A model generated the notes under the pieces. It was not told the origin of the DNA. It ran no database searches and saw only the letters and a program-made list of their open reading frames with translations. The translations under genes and the position numbers were made by a program. Below, piece by piece: positions 29,548-38,698 of a DNA stretch of 64,000 nucleotides; the first letter of the stretch is position 1, and each line of letters begins with the position of its first letter. Location of the stretch: the NCBI GenBank assembly GCA_964512145.1, contig CAZEIM010000008.1:1-64000 (forward strand), written 5' to 3'. This DNA is from CAYOHR01 sp964512145. Its GTDB lineage: Bacteria; Bacteroidota; Bacteroidia; Flavobacteriales_G; JALEGO01.

Positions 29548-30153
29548 TTATCTGTTTTCTAATGTAGAAATGGCAAAACCGGCTAAAGTTCCTATAAAAC
29601 TACCCCATATAATTTGGTTGTTTTTTTTCCCTTTTACCGCTCTTTTATACCCCCTACGGTAGTTTTCGTCTTTAAGCCATTCTTTATTGCGTACTCCCCC
29701 TTTGCCCGTAAAAGGCATGGTAATAACGGCTGTACCAATCATAGAAACAAAGGGAACTCCCACCACTAAAAATGAACCGGCACTTACATATCCCCCTACT
29801 CCTCCTAAAAGAGTTCCTACGACAAAAGGGAATACGGTTTTATGATTGCGCGCATCTTGTCCTCCCAACATAAATAATTCCATTTCACGAACGGAATAAT
29901 CTCGACCTTTAGAGGTGTCTTGATTATAAATAATTTGCTTTTTTCCTTCTTCATATTCTACCGAAAAAACTCGATACTTATCAAATGAAATGGTTTTATT
30001 TTTTTTAGTGATAAATGTAATGGTATCGGCTCCTAAATACGAGATTTTGCCTGTAACAATACTACCATTAATTAAATACAATTTATCATTTTGAGACCAT
30101 ACATAGCTAAAAGGCAACAAAAAAAGCACCACCAACCAAGCTTGTTTTATCAT
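29548..30153 (-). CDS. Exported protein of unknown function with glycine-rich membrane-like segments
   Basis: 201 residues, signal peptide MIKQAWLVVLFLLPFSYVWS followed by QNDKLYLINGSIVTGKISYL. The first half is a small beta domain (residues 22-75) of the type often found in Bacteroidota exported proteins that begin with a 'xGKI' strand. The second half has two hydrophobic glycine-rich stretches (about 106-140 and 183-196: TLLGGVGGYVSAGSFLVVGV and IIWGSFIGTLAGFAI) that could be membrane hairpins. It lies 106 bases upstream of the giant gene on the same strand. No function can be named. Confidence 0.7.
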   Translation of the reverse strand: MIKQAWLVVLFLLPFSYVWSQNDKLYLINGSIVTGKISYLGADTITFITKKNKTISFDKYRVFSVEYEEGKKQIIYNQDTSKGRDYSVREMELFMLGGQDARNHKTVFPFVVGTLLGGVGGYVSAGSFLVVGVPFVSMIGTAVITMPFTGKGGVRNKEWLKDENYRRGYKRAVKGKKNNQIIWGSFIGTLAGFAISTLENR

Positions 30154-30467
30154 GTAACGTAATTTTGATTACAATAATACAGATTATTTTTGGGTGTGAT
30201 TTTTAGTTTTTAAAAAACATTATGATTGGCCGCTATTACACCTAAAACAAAAAATCATGATGCTATTTAATCTTTATACACCCCTTCACCACTATTATAG
30301 AGGGGATTTAAGGTATGATTTTTTTGTTTTTACAGATTTTAGGTTGAATGTGGACATTCAATTATGTTAAAAAAAAACGGATTTAAACCAATCAAAAATA
30401 ATGTGTCAAATGAATAGGAAACTGTAAAACGAGCAATAGGAAAGGAGTGTCTACCCCAAAGGATATA
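30154..30467. other. Intergenic region between divergent genes
   Basis: AT-rich spacer between the exported protein (minus) and the acyltransferase (plus). Apart from the promoter at its right end I see no gene, RNA or repeat in it. TATTATTG on the minus strand near 30170 is one base off the -7 consensus and could drive the minus-strand gene. Confidence 0.6.
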
Positions 30468-30500
30468 TTTGCAATATACCATGAAAAAACACTACATTTG
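30468..30500 (+). promoter_or_regulatory. Bacteroidota housekeeping promoter (TTTG-N21-TAnnTTTG)
   Basis: TTTG at 30468-30471 and TACATTTG at 30493-30500 with a 21-base spacer match both the -33 and -7 consensus of the Bacteroidota primary sigma factor. The ATG at 30519 follows 18 bases later. The site overlaps the in-frame GTG-started extension (30447), which argues against that longer start. Confidence 0.7.
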
Positions 30501-30518
30501 CACCCCAATTATTGTTTC

Positions 30519-32156
30519 ATGGACTATACATCTTGGAGTATTGTTAAGCTAAACGAAGAAAAAGAAGCCTTTATACAACAAGTTATTAAAGAAACCATTG
30601 ATGTTATTCTTTCGGATTCCAAAAAAAACGAATCTTTGCGAGACATTTTAGAAAAAACCATTTATCAGGAGCAAACGCGTATTAAAGAAAATCCGTGGAG
30701 GGTTGATCCAATAGACGAATTAAAGTATTGGCAAAAAATTAAACAAGGACTATTAGATTCGGCATTAGAAGAAAATGTAGAGAAAAAACTACTCACAGAA
30801 AAAGAATTATTAAGAGATGTAATAGACAGATATACCCGACAGACTATGGGTAATTTTAAAATCAACGCCTATAAATTTTCCATTTTTATTGTTCCAATAT
30901 TATTTAATAGGCTGCTCAATAGTGCCACTAAAGGATGGTTTAAAGGATTCTTTAGCCGACAACACCATGTGGAAGAAAAAGTAGAGTTAAGAGGCGATAT
31001 TTCCTTAATACAAAAATTAGCTCAAGAACACACCATTGTTTTAGTACCTACGCACTTTAGCAATCTTGACTCGGTATTAATAGGATACGGTTTATATTTA
31101 ACCAAACTTCCGCCATTTTTATATGGAGCCGGTTTAAATTTATACAACAACAAAATTGTAGCGTATTTTATAGATCGTTTAGGAGCATATAAACTGGATA
31201 GACGAAAAAAAAATGTTATTTATCTAGAAACATTAAAAATGTTTTCGAGAATCTCGATGCAAAGAGACTGTCACACCTTGTTTTTTCCGGGAGGGACTCG
31301 CTCCAGATCGGGGGCTATGGAAGACACCTTAAAAAAGGGGCTTTTAAGTACTGTTATTGACGCACAAATCAACAATTTTATTCAACAAAAAAAATCCAAG
31401 ATTATAATTTTACCTATGGTAATTGGGTACCACTTTGTTTTAGAGGCTCCCAGTTTAATTAAAGAGCATCTTAAAAAAACAGGAAAAGAAAAGTTTTATT
31501 TAGAAAAAGATCAATTTTCGAGCTGGATAAAGATTTTAAATTTTGTGTGGAAATTCTTTTCTAAAGGTTCAAACATCATCTTATCGTATGGTAAACCCAT
31601 GGATGTGTTAGGAAATTATGTCAATGAGCATGGTGAAAGCATGGATAAAAATGGGAATATCATAGATATTTCCGGATATTTTGTTACAAATAACACCCTG
31701 TGTTTTTCAAAGCAGCGAGATGGAGAATACACCGAGATTTTAGCCGAAAGAATTGTGGAAGAATACAAGATACACAATATTGTTTTATCTAGCCAAGCTG
31801 TGGCTTTTTTGCTTTTTCAATTAATTCAAAAAAAACATCCTTCCCTAGATTTATTTAATTTACTAAGAATTAGTGAAGAAGACCGAAGAATTAATTATCA
31901 TGAATTTTTAGGAAAATTAGATGAATTAAGATCTAGGTTAATGGAATTGGAAAAACAAGAGAAACTAAAACTTGACCATAGTTTTTCATGGTCTATAGAT
32001 GCTTTTATGAATGAGGCGCTCCAAAATATTGGGATTTATCATAATCAAAAAGTAATTGTCATTCACTCATCCGGATACATTTCAACCGAAGACATGAACT
32101 TGTTATACTTTTACCATAATAGATTAACCGGTTATGAACTAGAAGAAACACTTTAA
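30519..32156 (+). CDS. Glycerophospholipid acyltransferase (PlsB/PlsC superfamily)
   Basis: 545 residues from ATG 30519. The acyltransferase signature is clear: block I HFSNLDS (H179-x4-D184) and block III FFPGGTRSRSG (about 255-265), followed by LKKGLLST. These transfer an acyl group to glycerol-3-phosphate or lysophosphatidate at the inner-membrane surface. The N-terminal 150 residues are helical and charged, and a region after the active site (QFSSWIKILNFVWKF) may contact the membrane. At 545 residues it is much longer than PlsC (about 240) and closer to PlsB-like or Bacteroidota-specific long forms. It is 2 bases upstream of gpsA, which makes its substrate glycerol-3-phosphate, so a phospholipid-synthesis role is supported. 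An in-frame GTG at 30447 is rejected because the promoter lies inside that extension. Confidence 0.85.
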   Translation: MDYTSWSIVKLNEEKEAFIQQVIKETIDVILSDSKKNESLRDILEKTIYQEQTRIKENPWRVDPIDELKYWQKIKQGLLDSALEENVEKKLLTEKELLRDVIDRYTRQTMGNFKINAYKFSIFIVPILFNRLLNSATKGWFKGFFSRQHHVEEKVELRGDISLIQKLAQEHTIVLVPTHFSNLDSVLIGYGLYLTKLPPFLYGAGLNLYNNKIVAYFIDRLGAYKLDRRKKNVIYLETLKMFSRISMQRDCHTLFFPGGTRSRSGAMEDTLKKGLLSTVIDAQINNFIQQKKSKIIILPMVIGYHFVLEAPSLIKEHLKKTGKEKFYLEKDQFSSWIKILNFVWKFFSKGSNIILSYGKPMDVLGNYVNEHGESMDKNGNIIDISGYFVTNNTLCFSKQRDGEYTEILAERIVEEYKIHNIVLSSQAVAFLLFQLIQKKHPSLDLFNLLRISEEDRRINYHEFLGKLDELRSRLMELEKQEKLKLDHSFSWSIDAFMNEALQNIGIYHNQKVIVIHSSGYISTEDMNLLYFYHNRLTGYELEETL

Positions 32157-32158
32157 CC

Positions 32159-33208
32159 ATGGGTAGAACGCACAACAAAAATGTAGGGGTAATAGGTGCC
32201 GGTGTATTTGGATCGGTTATCGCTAATTTACTAGCGAATAACCGAAATGTGTTTATTTTTACTCAAAGACCCGATGCCATTGAAGCCATTCGAGATAAAA
32301 AAGAGGTTAAAGGAATTATCCTAAACCCGTCTATTCAAGTAATAAGCGATCCTGAAGTATTTTCAGATACATGCCCCCTTATTTTTCCTTTGGTAAGAGC
32401 TCGTGATTTAAGAAGCAAAATTAGGCTTATTGCTCCATTTCTTAAACCAGAACACATGATAATACATGGTATAAAAGGGTTTGATTTATCTCAAATTGAT
32501 ATTGATGACATTACACTTCAAACAAAAATTGACAGGAGATATGTAAAAACAATGAGTGAAGTGATTTTAGAAGAAACTGTGGTTAAACGAGTAGGATGTT
32601 TTTCGGGACCAAATTTAGCCCGAGAAATAGCTGCCGGTCAGTTAGCCGGAACTGTTATAGCATCTAGATTTGAAGAAGTTATTAGAGAAGGTAGAAAGGC
32701 CTTAGAAAACAGAAACTTTAAAGTATTCTACAGTCAAGATATTAAAGGGGTTGAACTTACCGGAATATTAAAAAACATTATTGCTATTGCAGCGGGGGCT
32801 TTGCAAGGCTTAGGATATGGGGAAAATGCAAAAGCTATATTAATTTCCAGAGGATTGGCAGAGGTAACATGGATTGGAAAAAAACTGGGGTTTGATCCTT
32901 CTTCATTTTTAGGGGTGGCTGGTATTGGTGATTTAGTAGCTACCTGTACATCAAACTTAAGTAGAAATTTTATGGTAGGATATAAAATTGCTAAAGGGCA
33001 AGATATTGAAGAAATACTAAACGATATGGATGATGTAGCTGAGGGTGTGGGAACCGTAAAAATTATACATGGGATAAGTAATTACTATGGTTTTAAAGCT
33101 CCTATTACTCAAACATTGTTTAAAGTGTTGTTTGAAAAAACTTCTATTGAAGAAGGTATAGACTTTTTATTACATTTACCTGCCCTAAAAGATGTAGATT
33201 TTATTTGA
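32159..33208 (+). CDS. gpsA: NAD(P)-dependent glycerol-3-phosphate dehydrogenase
   Basis: 349 residues. Reduces dihydroxyacetone phosphate to sn-glycerol-3-phosphate for phospholipid synthesis in the cytosol. Motifs seen: Rossmann loop VGVIGAGVFGS (9-19), HGIKGF (K106), GPNLAREIA (150-158) and the catalytic lysine K205 in GVELTGILKNIIAIAAG, then GLGYGENAKA. C-terminal EGVGTVK is the usual domain-2 motif. It forms a two-gene operon with the acyltransferase. Its 3' end overlaps the convergent endonuclease-family gene by 8 bases. Confidence 0.93.
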   Translation: MGRTHNKNVGVIGAGVFGSVIANLLANNRNVFIFTQRPDAIEAIRDKKEVKGIILNPSIQVISDPEVFSDTCPLIFPLVRARDLRSKIRLIAPFLKPEHMIIHGIKGFDLSQIDIDDITLQTKIDRRYVKTMSEVILEETVVKRVGCFSGPNLAREIAAGQLAGTVIASRFEEVIREGRKALENRNFKVFYSQDIKGVELTGILKNIIAIAAGALQGLGYGENAKAILISRGLAEVTWIGKKLGFDPSSFLGVAGIGDLVATCTSNLSRNFMVGYKIAKGQDIEEILNDMDDVAEGVGTVKIIHGISNYYGFKAPITQTLFKVLFEKTSIEEGIDFLLHLPALKDVDFI

Positions 33209-34352
33209 TTTTTTTCTTTTTATCAAACATTAAATCTGCTACTAAAGGTATGTGGTCTGAATACTTGTTTTGATATCGTTTAAATGAATAAATAGCAAAG
33301 TAATCGGGGTATAAAATATAGTCAATTCTAAGTAAAGGGAGTAAATCATTATACGTGTGTCCTAAAAACAACCCTTTTTCTAAAAAAGCATCATGAAGAT
33401 TTTGTTTAAGCATATGGTAAGTGTAAGAATTGGGTGGATCATTAAAATCGCCACAAATAATATAGGGGTAGGGACATGATTTAATATTATCTAATACCAA
33501 TGACAGCTGGTTCCCTCTTTTTAAATAAGCTTTTTTCATTCTATTCACTATACTTAAACCGATATCATCCCATGAAACATAATCCTTTTTTTGATTCCCT
33601 GCGCTGGCAATAAAATCAGTTTCTTCTTTACTAAACCGAATAGAGGCTAAATGCAAATTATATATACGAATTGTATCAGAATTAGGCAATAACACATCGG
33701 CATATATACATATGTTACCGGGAGCATCATTAAACAATATTTTTCCTTTTCCAACTATGGGGTACTTACTAAAGATAGCCGCTCCAAAATAATGTTGCTT
33801 TAAAACTCTATCGGTATAATAATCACACACATAAGATATATTCAATTTTTTAGTAAGTGCGTCTTTCGTATTAAAATAAAATTCCTTGGTTGTTTTAGGT
33901 TGAAAATAAAACTCTTGAAAACAATAAATATCAGCACTCATTTCTTGTAAAACATCAAACATTTTTTCTTTAGTCTTTACATTATTCGACCAATTATATA
34001 AGTCAAATAAGCGTACATTCCAATTAGCAATTCTAAGCGTATCTTTATTGGGGTAATCTTGCTGTGGCATTAAACGACCTACAGAGATTATTTTAGTTAT
34101 ACCGCCAAAAGCAATTATTGCACCTATCAATGCTGGAACCCAATACCATCTTTTTTTAAAAATCCAAAAAATAATAAGTAAAAAATTCATGATAAAAAAG
34201 AAAGGGAAAAGCAAGGAAAAAAATGGTGCTGGCCAAAAGGATTGTGGAGGTATTTTAACAAAAAAATAGCCCAAAAGCATACAAATCCATAATACTGCAT
34301 GTATAAATAAATATACCGTGTATCTTTTTTTATATTTTTTTGGAGGTTTCAA
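33201..34352 (-). CDS. Endonuclease/exonuclease/phosphatase-family membrane protein
   Basis: 383 residues. Three hydrophobic helices in the first 90 residues are followed by the EEP catalytic domain: LRIANWNVRLFD (start of fold), CFQEFYF (metal-binding Glu), IYNLHLAS, CGDFNDPPNSYTY (Asp/Asn pair) and YSDHIPLVADL (catalytic His). The family hydrolyses phosphodiesters or phosphomonoesters; the membrane anchor suggests a lipid or extracytoplasmic substrate, but which one cannot be read from the sequence. It overlaps the upstream rhomboid gene by 4 bases (ATGA). In several Bacteroidota the order mutL, rhomboid, rhomboid, EEP protein is kept. Confidence 0.85.
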   Translation of the reverse strand: MKPPKKYKKRYTVYLFIHAVLWICMLLGYFFVKIPPQSFWPAPFFSLLFPFFFIMNFLLIIFWIFKKRWYWVPALIGAIIAFGGITKIISVGRLMPQQDYPNKDTLRIANWNVRLFDLYNWSNNVKTKEKMFDVLQEMSADIYCFQEFYFQPKTTKEFYFNTKDALTKKLNISYVCDYYTDRVLKQHYFGAAIFSKYPIVGKGKILFNDAPGNICIYADVLLPNSDTIRIYNLHLASIRFSKEETDFIASAGNQKKDYVSWDDIGLSIVNRMKKAYLKRGNQLSLVLDNIKSCPYPYIICGDFNDPPNSYTYHMLKQNLHDAFLEKGLFLGHTYNDLLPLLRIDYILYPDYFAIYSFKRYQNKYSDHIPLVADLMFDKKKKIK

Positions 34353-35230
34353 TCTTTGCTCGCTTTAAACAAAAAGTCTTTTTCCTCTTTACTTAAGCTT
34401 TCATATCCCGAAGTAGATATTTTATCTAAAATATCATCCAACTTTTGTTGTTTAATTTTTTCAACCTTTGTTTTCTCTGCTGTTGGATTTCGGTGAGAAA
34501 CCTTCATTTTTTTACGTTTAGGATTATATTTTATAAAATATAAAAATGTATTGAAAGGTTTAGATAAATCATAGCCTTTTCGAAGCATTTGAACAAATAA
34601 TAAACCAAACAATGCTCCACCTAAATGACATATATGCCCCCCAATGTTTTGTAATTCTGAAATGTTTAAAAAATCGAGTACTAGTTTAATTAAAGCAATG
34701 TATTTAATGGCTACCGGTCCAAAAAACAATAGGTTAAATCGATAATTAGGAACCAAAACTACTGCCGAAATCATAATGGCATACACAGCACCCGAAGCTC
34801 CAATAAGAGGCATGGGCACATTGGTAGTAAAAAGCAATAAGATAACACCCCAAGATACTAAAGCACCAAAAATACCTCCTAGTATGTATATGGGTATTAC
34901 TTTACTAGCACCTATAAACTCTTCAATAATTTTTCCGAACCAATATAAAAAAAGCATATTCCACAATAAATGAAATATACCTGATAAATCGTGTACAAAC
35001 ATGTAGCTAAGTATAGTCCATGGTTTGTATATCCATTCGTAAGATTGTAAATTAAACCCTAACCAGTAATAAATAATATTGCTGAATACCTTTTGATTAA
35101 AAGTAATGTTTACCATTAATTTTAATACTACCAATAAAACAAACAATGCTACATTTACAATAATTAGCTGAACAACAGGAGATCCATGCTTAAATTTTAA
35201 TTTAATATCTTGTATAAATCCTGAAATCAT
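34349..35230 (-). CDS. Rhomboid family intramembrane serine protease (downstream copy)
   Basis: 293 residues, six or so membrane helices. The catalytic serine is S146 in IGASGAVYAI and the catalytic histidine is H202 in GGHICHLGGALFG; the HLLWNMLFLYWFG stretch (about 87-99) is the family's HxxxN helix. Rhomboids cleave membrane segments inside the bilayer. The C-terminal 70 residues are a charged cytoplasmic tail with a helical end (KISTSGYESLSKEEKDFLF). It overlaps its neighbours on both sides by 4 bases, so the genes are translated together. Confidence 0.9.
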   Translation of the reverse strand: MISGFIQDIKLKFKHGSPVVQLIIVNVALFVLLVVLKLMVNITFNQKVFSNIIYYWLGFNLQSYEWIYKPWTILSYMFVHDLSGIFHLLWNMLFLYWFGKIIEEFIGASKVIPIYILGGIFGALVSWGVILLLFTTNVPMPLIGASGAVYAIMISAVVLVPNYRFNLLFFGPVAIKYIALIKLVLDFLNISELQNIGGHICHLGGALFGLLFVQMLRKGYDLSKPFNTFLYFIKYNPKRKKMKVSHRNPTAEKTKVEKIKQQKLDDILDKISTSGYESLSKEEKDFLFKASKD

Positions 35231-36096
35231 ATCATGCGTTTTCTTTTATTTTTCCATATTAATAATGTAATATATCCAAAAAGCATGCCCCCTAAATGCG
35301 CAAAATGAGCTACATTATCATTGGGATTATCTGCTAATCCTGATATTAACTCTATAACACCATAGCCAATAACAAAATACTTTGCTTTAATTGGAAATGG
35401 AAAAAAAAGTAAAAATAAAGGCACATTTGGAAAAATCATACCAAATGCTAATAATAATCCAAAAAGTGATCCTGATGCTCCTACTACAACCGGTAAATTT
35501 TTATAGTATTCTGTATAATAAGCCAAAAAATCTTTTATAGTACTCATTGCCTCTACATTATTAGGATAGGTTTTTAGTGTATAGTAAGCACTTTCAAATT
35601 CTCTAAATAATGGTAATATGTTAGGATCGGCATCTTTTCTAATGATAAAACGATATCCATCATCATGTATTAATTTATCAAGCGACTCAATATTAATATT
35701 TTGAGCGCATTGTTGAATAATTTGTATAGTACTATTAATTTCAAAATAAACGATACCATAATGAATTAAGGCGGCTCCAAGTCCGGTAATTAAGTAGTAT
35801 ATTAAAAACTTTTTACCACCCCACAAATTTTCTAATGCACTTCCAAACATCCAAACGGCAAACATATTAAAAAATAAATGCGAAAAATTACCATGCATAA
35901 ACATATATGTAACAAGCTGGTACACTTTAAATTTGGATGCTCCAAAGTAATGTAAGCCTAACAAATCATCCAAATCAATTCCTATGCCTATTAAGGATAT
36001 TTTTGCTAAATATAGTAATCCATTAATGATTAATAAATTTTTAACCACTTCGGGCAATAAAGAAAAACGTCTAGGCTGAAAGGAATAAGTATTCAT
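35227..36096 (-). CDS. Rhomboid family intramembrane serine protease (upstream copy)
   Basis: 289 residues. Motifs: HGNFSHLFFNMFAVWMFG (H69-x-x-x-H/N helix), catalytic S208 in VVGASGSLFG, catalytic H267 in HFAHLGGMLFG. A soluble insertion of about 75 residues (125-200) lies between the third helix and the catalytic-serine helix; it is absent from the downstream copy. The two rhomboids are not close duplicates. It starts 3 bases after mutL and overlaps the next rhomboid by 4 bases. Confidence 0.9.
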   Translation of the reverse strand: MNTYSFQPRRFSLLPEVVKNLLIINGLLYLAKISLIGIGIDLDDLLGLHYFGASKFKVYQLVTYMFMHGNFSHLFFNMFAVWMFGSALENLWGGKKFLIYYLITGLGAALIHYGIVYFEINSTIQIIQQCAQNINIESLDKLIHDDGYRFIIRKDADPNILPLFREFESAYYTLKTYPNNVEAMSTIKDFLAYYTEYYKNLPVVVGASGSLFGLLLAFGMIFPNVPLFLLFFPFPIKAKYFVIGYGVIELISGLADNPNDNVAHFAHLGGMLFGYITLLIWKNKRKRMI

Positions 36097-36099
36097 CTG

Positions 36100-37896
36100 T
36101 TAAAATAGTTTATCAATATCATCAATGGTAAATTGTAGTAGTGTTTTTTTTTGATTAGAGGGGGTAAATTCATAATTCGGTAGAGAAAAAAACTCATCCA
36201 CAAATCCTTGTATTTGATTCGAGGTATTTAATTCGGGCAAATGCATAGAGGTGCTTTTAGCTAACCACTGAACACTTTTTTGCTGTATATCTCTTTTATC
36301 AAATGTTTGATTATGTATATTTTCTAACCAATCTTGTATGCTGGAAGACACTCCTTCTTCTTTAAAATTAACGGGAATACCTCGTATAATAATGTTTTGA
36401 TTACCGAAATCTTCCATTTCAAAACCCATACTATGAAATAAGGATAAATTTTCACACAATATAATATGGTCTTTATTAGAAAATTGCAAGGTTATTGGAA
36501 ATAGTAATTGCTGCGAAAAAGATTTTTGTTTGTGTATATTTTGAAAATACCTGTTAAATAATACAACCTCCCATGCCCTGCGAATATGTATGTATAAAAT
36601 ACCCGATTTTATTTTGCAAATTAAATATTTTCCAAGGACAAAAAAAGAAGTGCTAATGGCTTCCTGTAATAATGGATTTTCAAGTTTTTGCAAATTGGTT
36701 TCTAACTGGGAAGAGTTATTTTCTTGAGCAGTATTCAATAAATGTTTCCAGTCTTGTGCTTGTAGAACTTGTTTTTGTGGTGAAGAACTTAAAAAAGGAT
36801 TATACGATGGATTTGAACTTATTTTGGGTTGTGAAAAGTATGTTTTATCTGAAATTGGTGGAGCCTGAAAGCTAAGCTCAACATCAAAATCCATAGTGTT
36901 TCCTATCCCAAATTGACCTATAGATTTTTTTACAGCCGATCGTAAAATGCTATAGATAATTTTTTCTTCTTCAAATTTTACTTCTGTTTTAGTAGGGTGA
37001 ATATTGATGTCTATTTTATCAGGGTCTAAATTTATAAAAATAAAATATCCGGGATGATACTCATCCGGAAGTACATCTTGAAAAGCCATTTTAATAGCAT
37101 GATGTAAATAATTATTTTTGATAAATCGATGGTTTACAAATAAAAATTGATCCCCTCGTGTTTTTTTACTCTCTTCTGGCTTAACAATATATCCGTAAAT
37201 AGAACATACTTCGGTGTTTTCTTCTAAAGGCATTAATGTACTTTCGTAATTTTTACCCATCACATGAATAATTCTTTTCTTTTGAGAGGAAACTGGTAAA
37301 TTATAAAGCTCAACGTCATTATGATACAAACTAAATGAAACTTCAGGATGCACTAAAGCGACTCTTTCAAACTCTTCCATACAGTGTTTTAATTCTACGG
37401 GGTTCGATTTTAAAAATTTTCTGCGAGCCGGAATATTATAAAATAAATTTTTGACGGTAATATTCGTTCCGGGTGGACAAGAAACTTCACTTTGATGTAT
37501 AACTTTGGATCCATGTATTTGGATATGATTTCCTATTTCTTGATCGTGTAAGCGTGTCAATAAATCAACATGAGCAATAGATGCAATTGAAGCCAAAGCC
37601 TCTCCCCTAAAGCCTTTTGTTTTAATTTTAAACAAATCCTCTGCTGAATTAATTTTGGATGTAGCATGCCTTTCAAAACAAACTCTAGCATCCGTAATAC
37701 TCATTCCGCATCCGTTATCAATTATTTGAATAAGATTTTTTCCGGATTCCTTTAATATAAGTTTAATTTCGGTACTTCCTGCATCTACGGAATTCTCAAT
37801 TAATTCTTTAACAACTGATGCCGGACGTTGAATAACTTCCCCAGCAGCAATTTGATTTGCAATGTGTTCGGGAAGTATACGAATAATATCAGACAT
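36100..37896 (-). CDS. mutL: DNA mismatch repair protein MutL (endonuclease motifs degenerate)
   Basis: 598 residues. The N-terminal GHKL ATPase is complete: IAAGEVIQRPASVVKELIEN (E33-N36 region), DNGCGM (60-65), ATSKI (78-82) and TKGFRGEALASI (93-104). Known function: couples mismatch recognition by MutS to strand excision. The C-terminal dimerisation domain (about 405-598) is present, but where endonuclease-type MutL has DQHA-xx-E-x4-E this protein has HIRRAWEVVLFN (437-448), keeping only one Glu, and near the end FTPSNQKKT replaces the usual CPHGRP metal/zinc motif. It therefore looks like a MutL without nicking activity, as in E. coli. A -7 promoter element precedes the gene; it is followed by two rhomboid genes. 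Confidence 0.92.
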   Translation of the reverse strand: MSDIIRILPEHIANQIAAGEVIQRPASVVKELIENSVDAGSTEIKLILKESGKNLIQIIDNGCGMSITDARVCFERHATSKINSAEDLFKIKTKGFRGEALASIASIAHVDLLTRLHDQEIGNHIQIHGSKVIHQSEVSCPPGTNITVKNLFYNIPARRKFLKSNPVELKHCMEEFERVALVHPEVSFSLYHNDVELYNLPVSSQKKRIIHVMGKNYESTLMPLEENTEVCSIYGYIVKPEESKKTRGDQFLFVNHRFIKNNYLHHAIKMAFQDVLPDEYHPGYFIFINLDPDKIDINIHPTKTEVKFEEEKIIYSILRSAVKKSIGQFGIGNTMDFDVELSFQAPPISDKTYFSQPKISSNPSYNPFLSSSPQKQVLQAQDWKHLLNTAQENNSSQLETNLQKLENPLLQEAISTSFFVLGKYLICKIKSGILYIHIRRAWEVVLFNRYFQNIHKQKSFSQQLLFPITLQFSNKDHIILCENLSLFHSMGFEMEDFGNQNIIIRGIPVNFKEEGVSSSIQDWLENIHNQTFDKRDIQQKSVQWLAKSTSMHLPELNTSNQIQGFVDEFFSLPNYEFTPSNQKKTLLQFTIDDIDKLF

Positions 37897-37911
37897 CTAC
37901 AAAACTAGTTA

Positions 37912-38163
37912 TTATGCAAATTTAGAATATAATAACAGGCTTATTATAAGTAAGCACAAAATAATTATTAACCTTTGTGTTCTGTTGCGCTTTTCTGATT
38001 TTCGAATGGCTATTATATCGTGTGCCGAAGATTGATTTTGCAGTACTTCTTTTTTTCTTTCTTCCTTTTTATCTTGTTCCGGATTATAATATCGCGTTTG
38101 AAAAGAAAATTTTCGAGAAGTATGTTGTTTTCCAAAAAAGGAAGGAATTTTAGGAGCATTCAT
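37912..38163 (-). CDS. Small tail-anchored protein of unknown function
   Basis: 83 residues from the ATG at 38163 (MNAPKIPSFFGKQ). A longer frame opens at 38199, but that start lies inside the NlpC gene, and 38163 sits just after the NlpC stop. A basic, highly charged cytoplasmic part (about 1-58) is followed by one hydrophobic C-terminal helix (RLIIILCLLIISLLLYSKFA), the topology of a tail-anchored protein. No family recognised. It lies between the NlpC/P60 hydrolase and mutL. Confidence 0.6.
   Translation of the reverse strand: MNAPKIPSFFGKQHTSRKFSFQTRYYNPEQDKKEERKKEVLQNQSSAHDIIAIRKSEKRNRTQRLIIILCLLIISLLLYSKFA
37917..37924 (-). promoter_or_regulatory. -7 promoter element upstream of mutL
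   Basis: TAAATTTG on the minus strand, ending 20 bases before the mutL ATG, a perfect TAnnTTTG match. It lies in the last codons of the preceding small gene, so mutL may have its own promoter. Confidence 0.5.
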
Positions 38164-38167
38164 AATT

Positions 38168-38698
38168 TTAGATCGTAAAAATTCTTTTGGCAAATACAAA
38201 TTTATTCTTCCAATATTCCGAAGTAAAAATATTATTTATTTCTACTCCATTAGAAGATGAAGCATGGATAAAATTTCCCTCACCTAAGTATATGGCTACA
38301 TGAGTAATAAACTTAGTGGTTTTATACGTTTTAGAAAAAAAAAGTAAATCACCCGATTGTAGGTGTTTTAAAGATTCTACGTATACTCCGTATTGCGCCA
38401 TAGAATTTGCATCGTGAGGCAATTCGACTCCCCAATGACTAAAAACTTGAGTCATAAAACCCGAGCAATCAATACAAGTTTTTCCGTTACCTCCCATGCA
38501 ATGAGGCATTCCTAAATAATTTTCTGCAATACAAATTACAGAATCAATATAAGCACAGTCTACCTCTACCGATACTTTAGTAGAATCTTGTGTGTATAAT
38601 TCCTTTATATCTAATTTTCCTGTACTCCAACATAAAAATGGAGTGTAAAAAAATAAAATAATAAAAACACTATATCTTAAAAAATAAAATTTAAACAC
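38168..38698 (-). CDS. NlpC/P60 family cell-wall hydrolase
   Basis: 176 residues with a GTG start at 38698 and a signal peptide (MFKFYFLRYSVFIILFFYTP region). The papain-like NlpC/P60 domain covers about 48-176. Catalytic residues are visible: C78 in CIDCSGFMTQVF, H133 in ITHVAIYLGEG and H145 in FIHASSSNG. These enzymes usually cleave the D-Glu-diaminopimelate bond of peptidoglycan stem peptides in the periplasm. The length is near the minimal single-domain form. It is the first gene of the minus-strand cluster that continues to the EEP gene. Confidence 0.9.
   Translation of the reverse strand: MFKFYFLRYSVFIILFFYTPFLCWSTGKLDIKELYTQDSTKVSVEVDCAYIDSVICIAENYLGMPHCMGGNGKTCIDCSGFMTQVFSHWGVELPHDANSMAQYGVYVESLKHLQSGDLLFFSKTYKTTKFITHVAIYLGEGNFIHASSSNGVEINNIFTSEYWKNKFVFAKRIFTI

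Noticed and set aside
30447..30518. GTG start for the acyltransferase
   Set aside because: A full TTTG-N21-TAnnTTTG promoter lies inside this stretch, so it is more likely untranslated.
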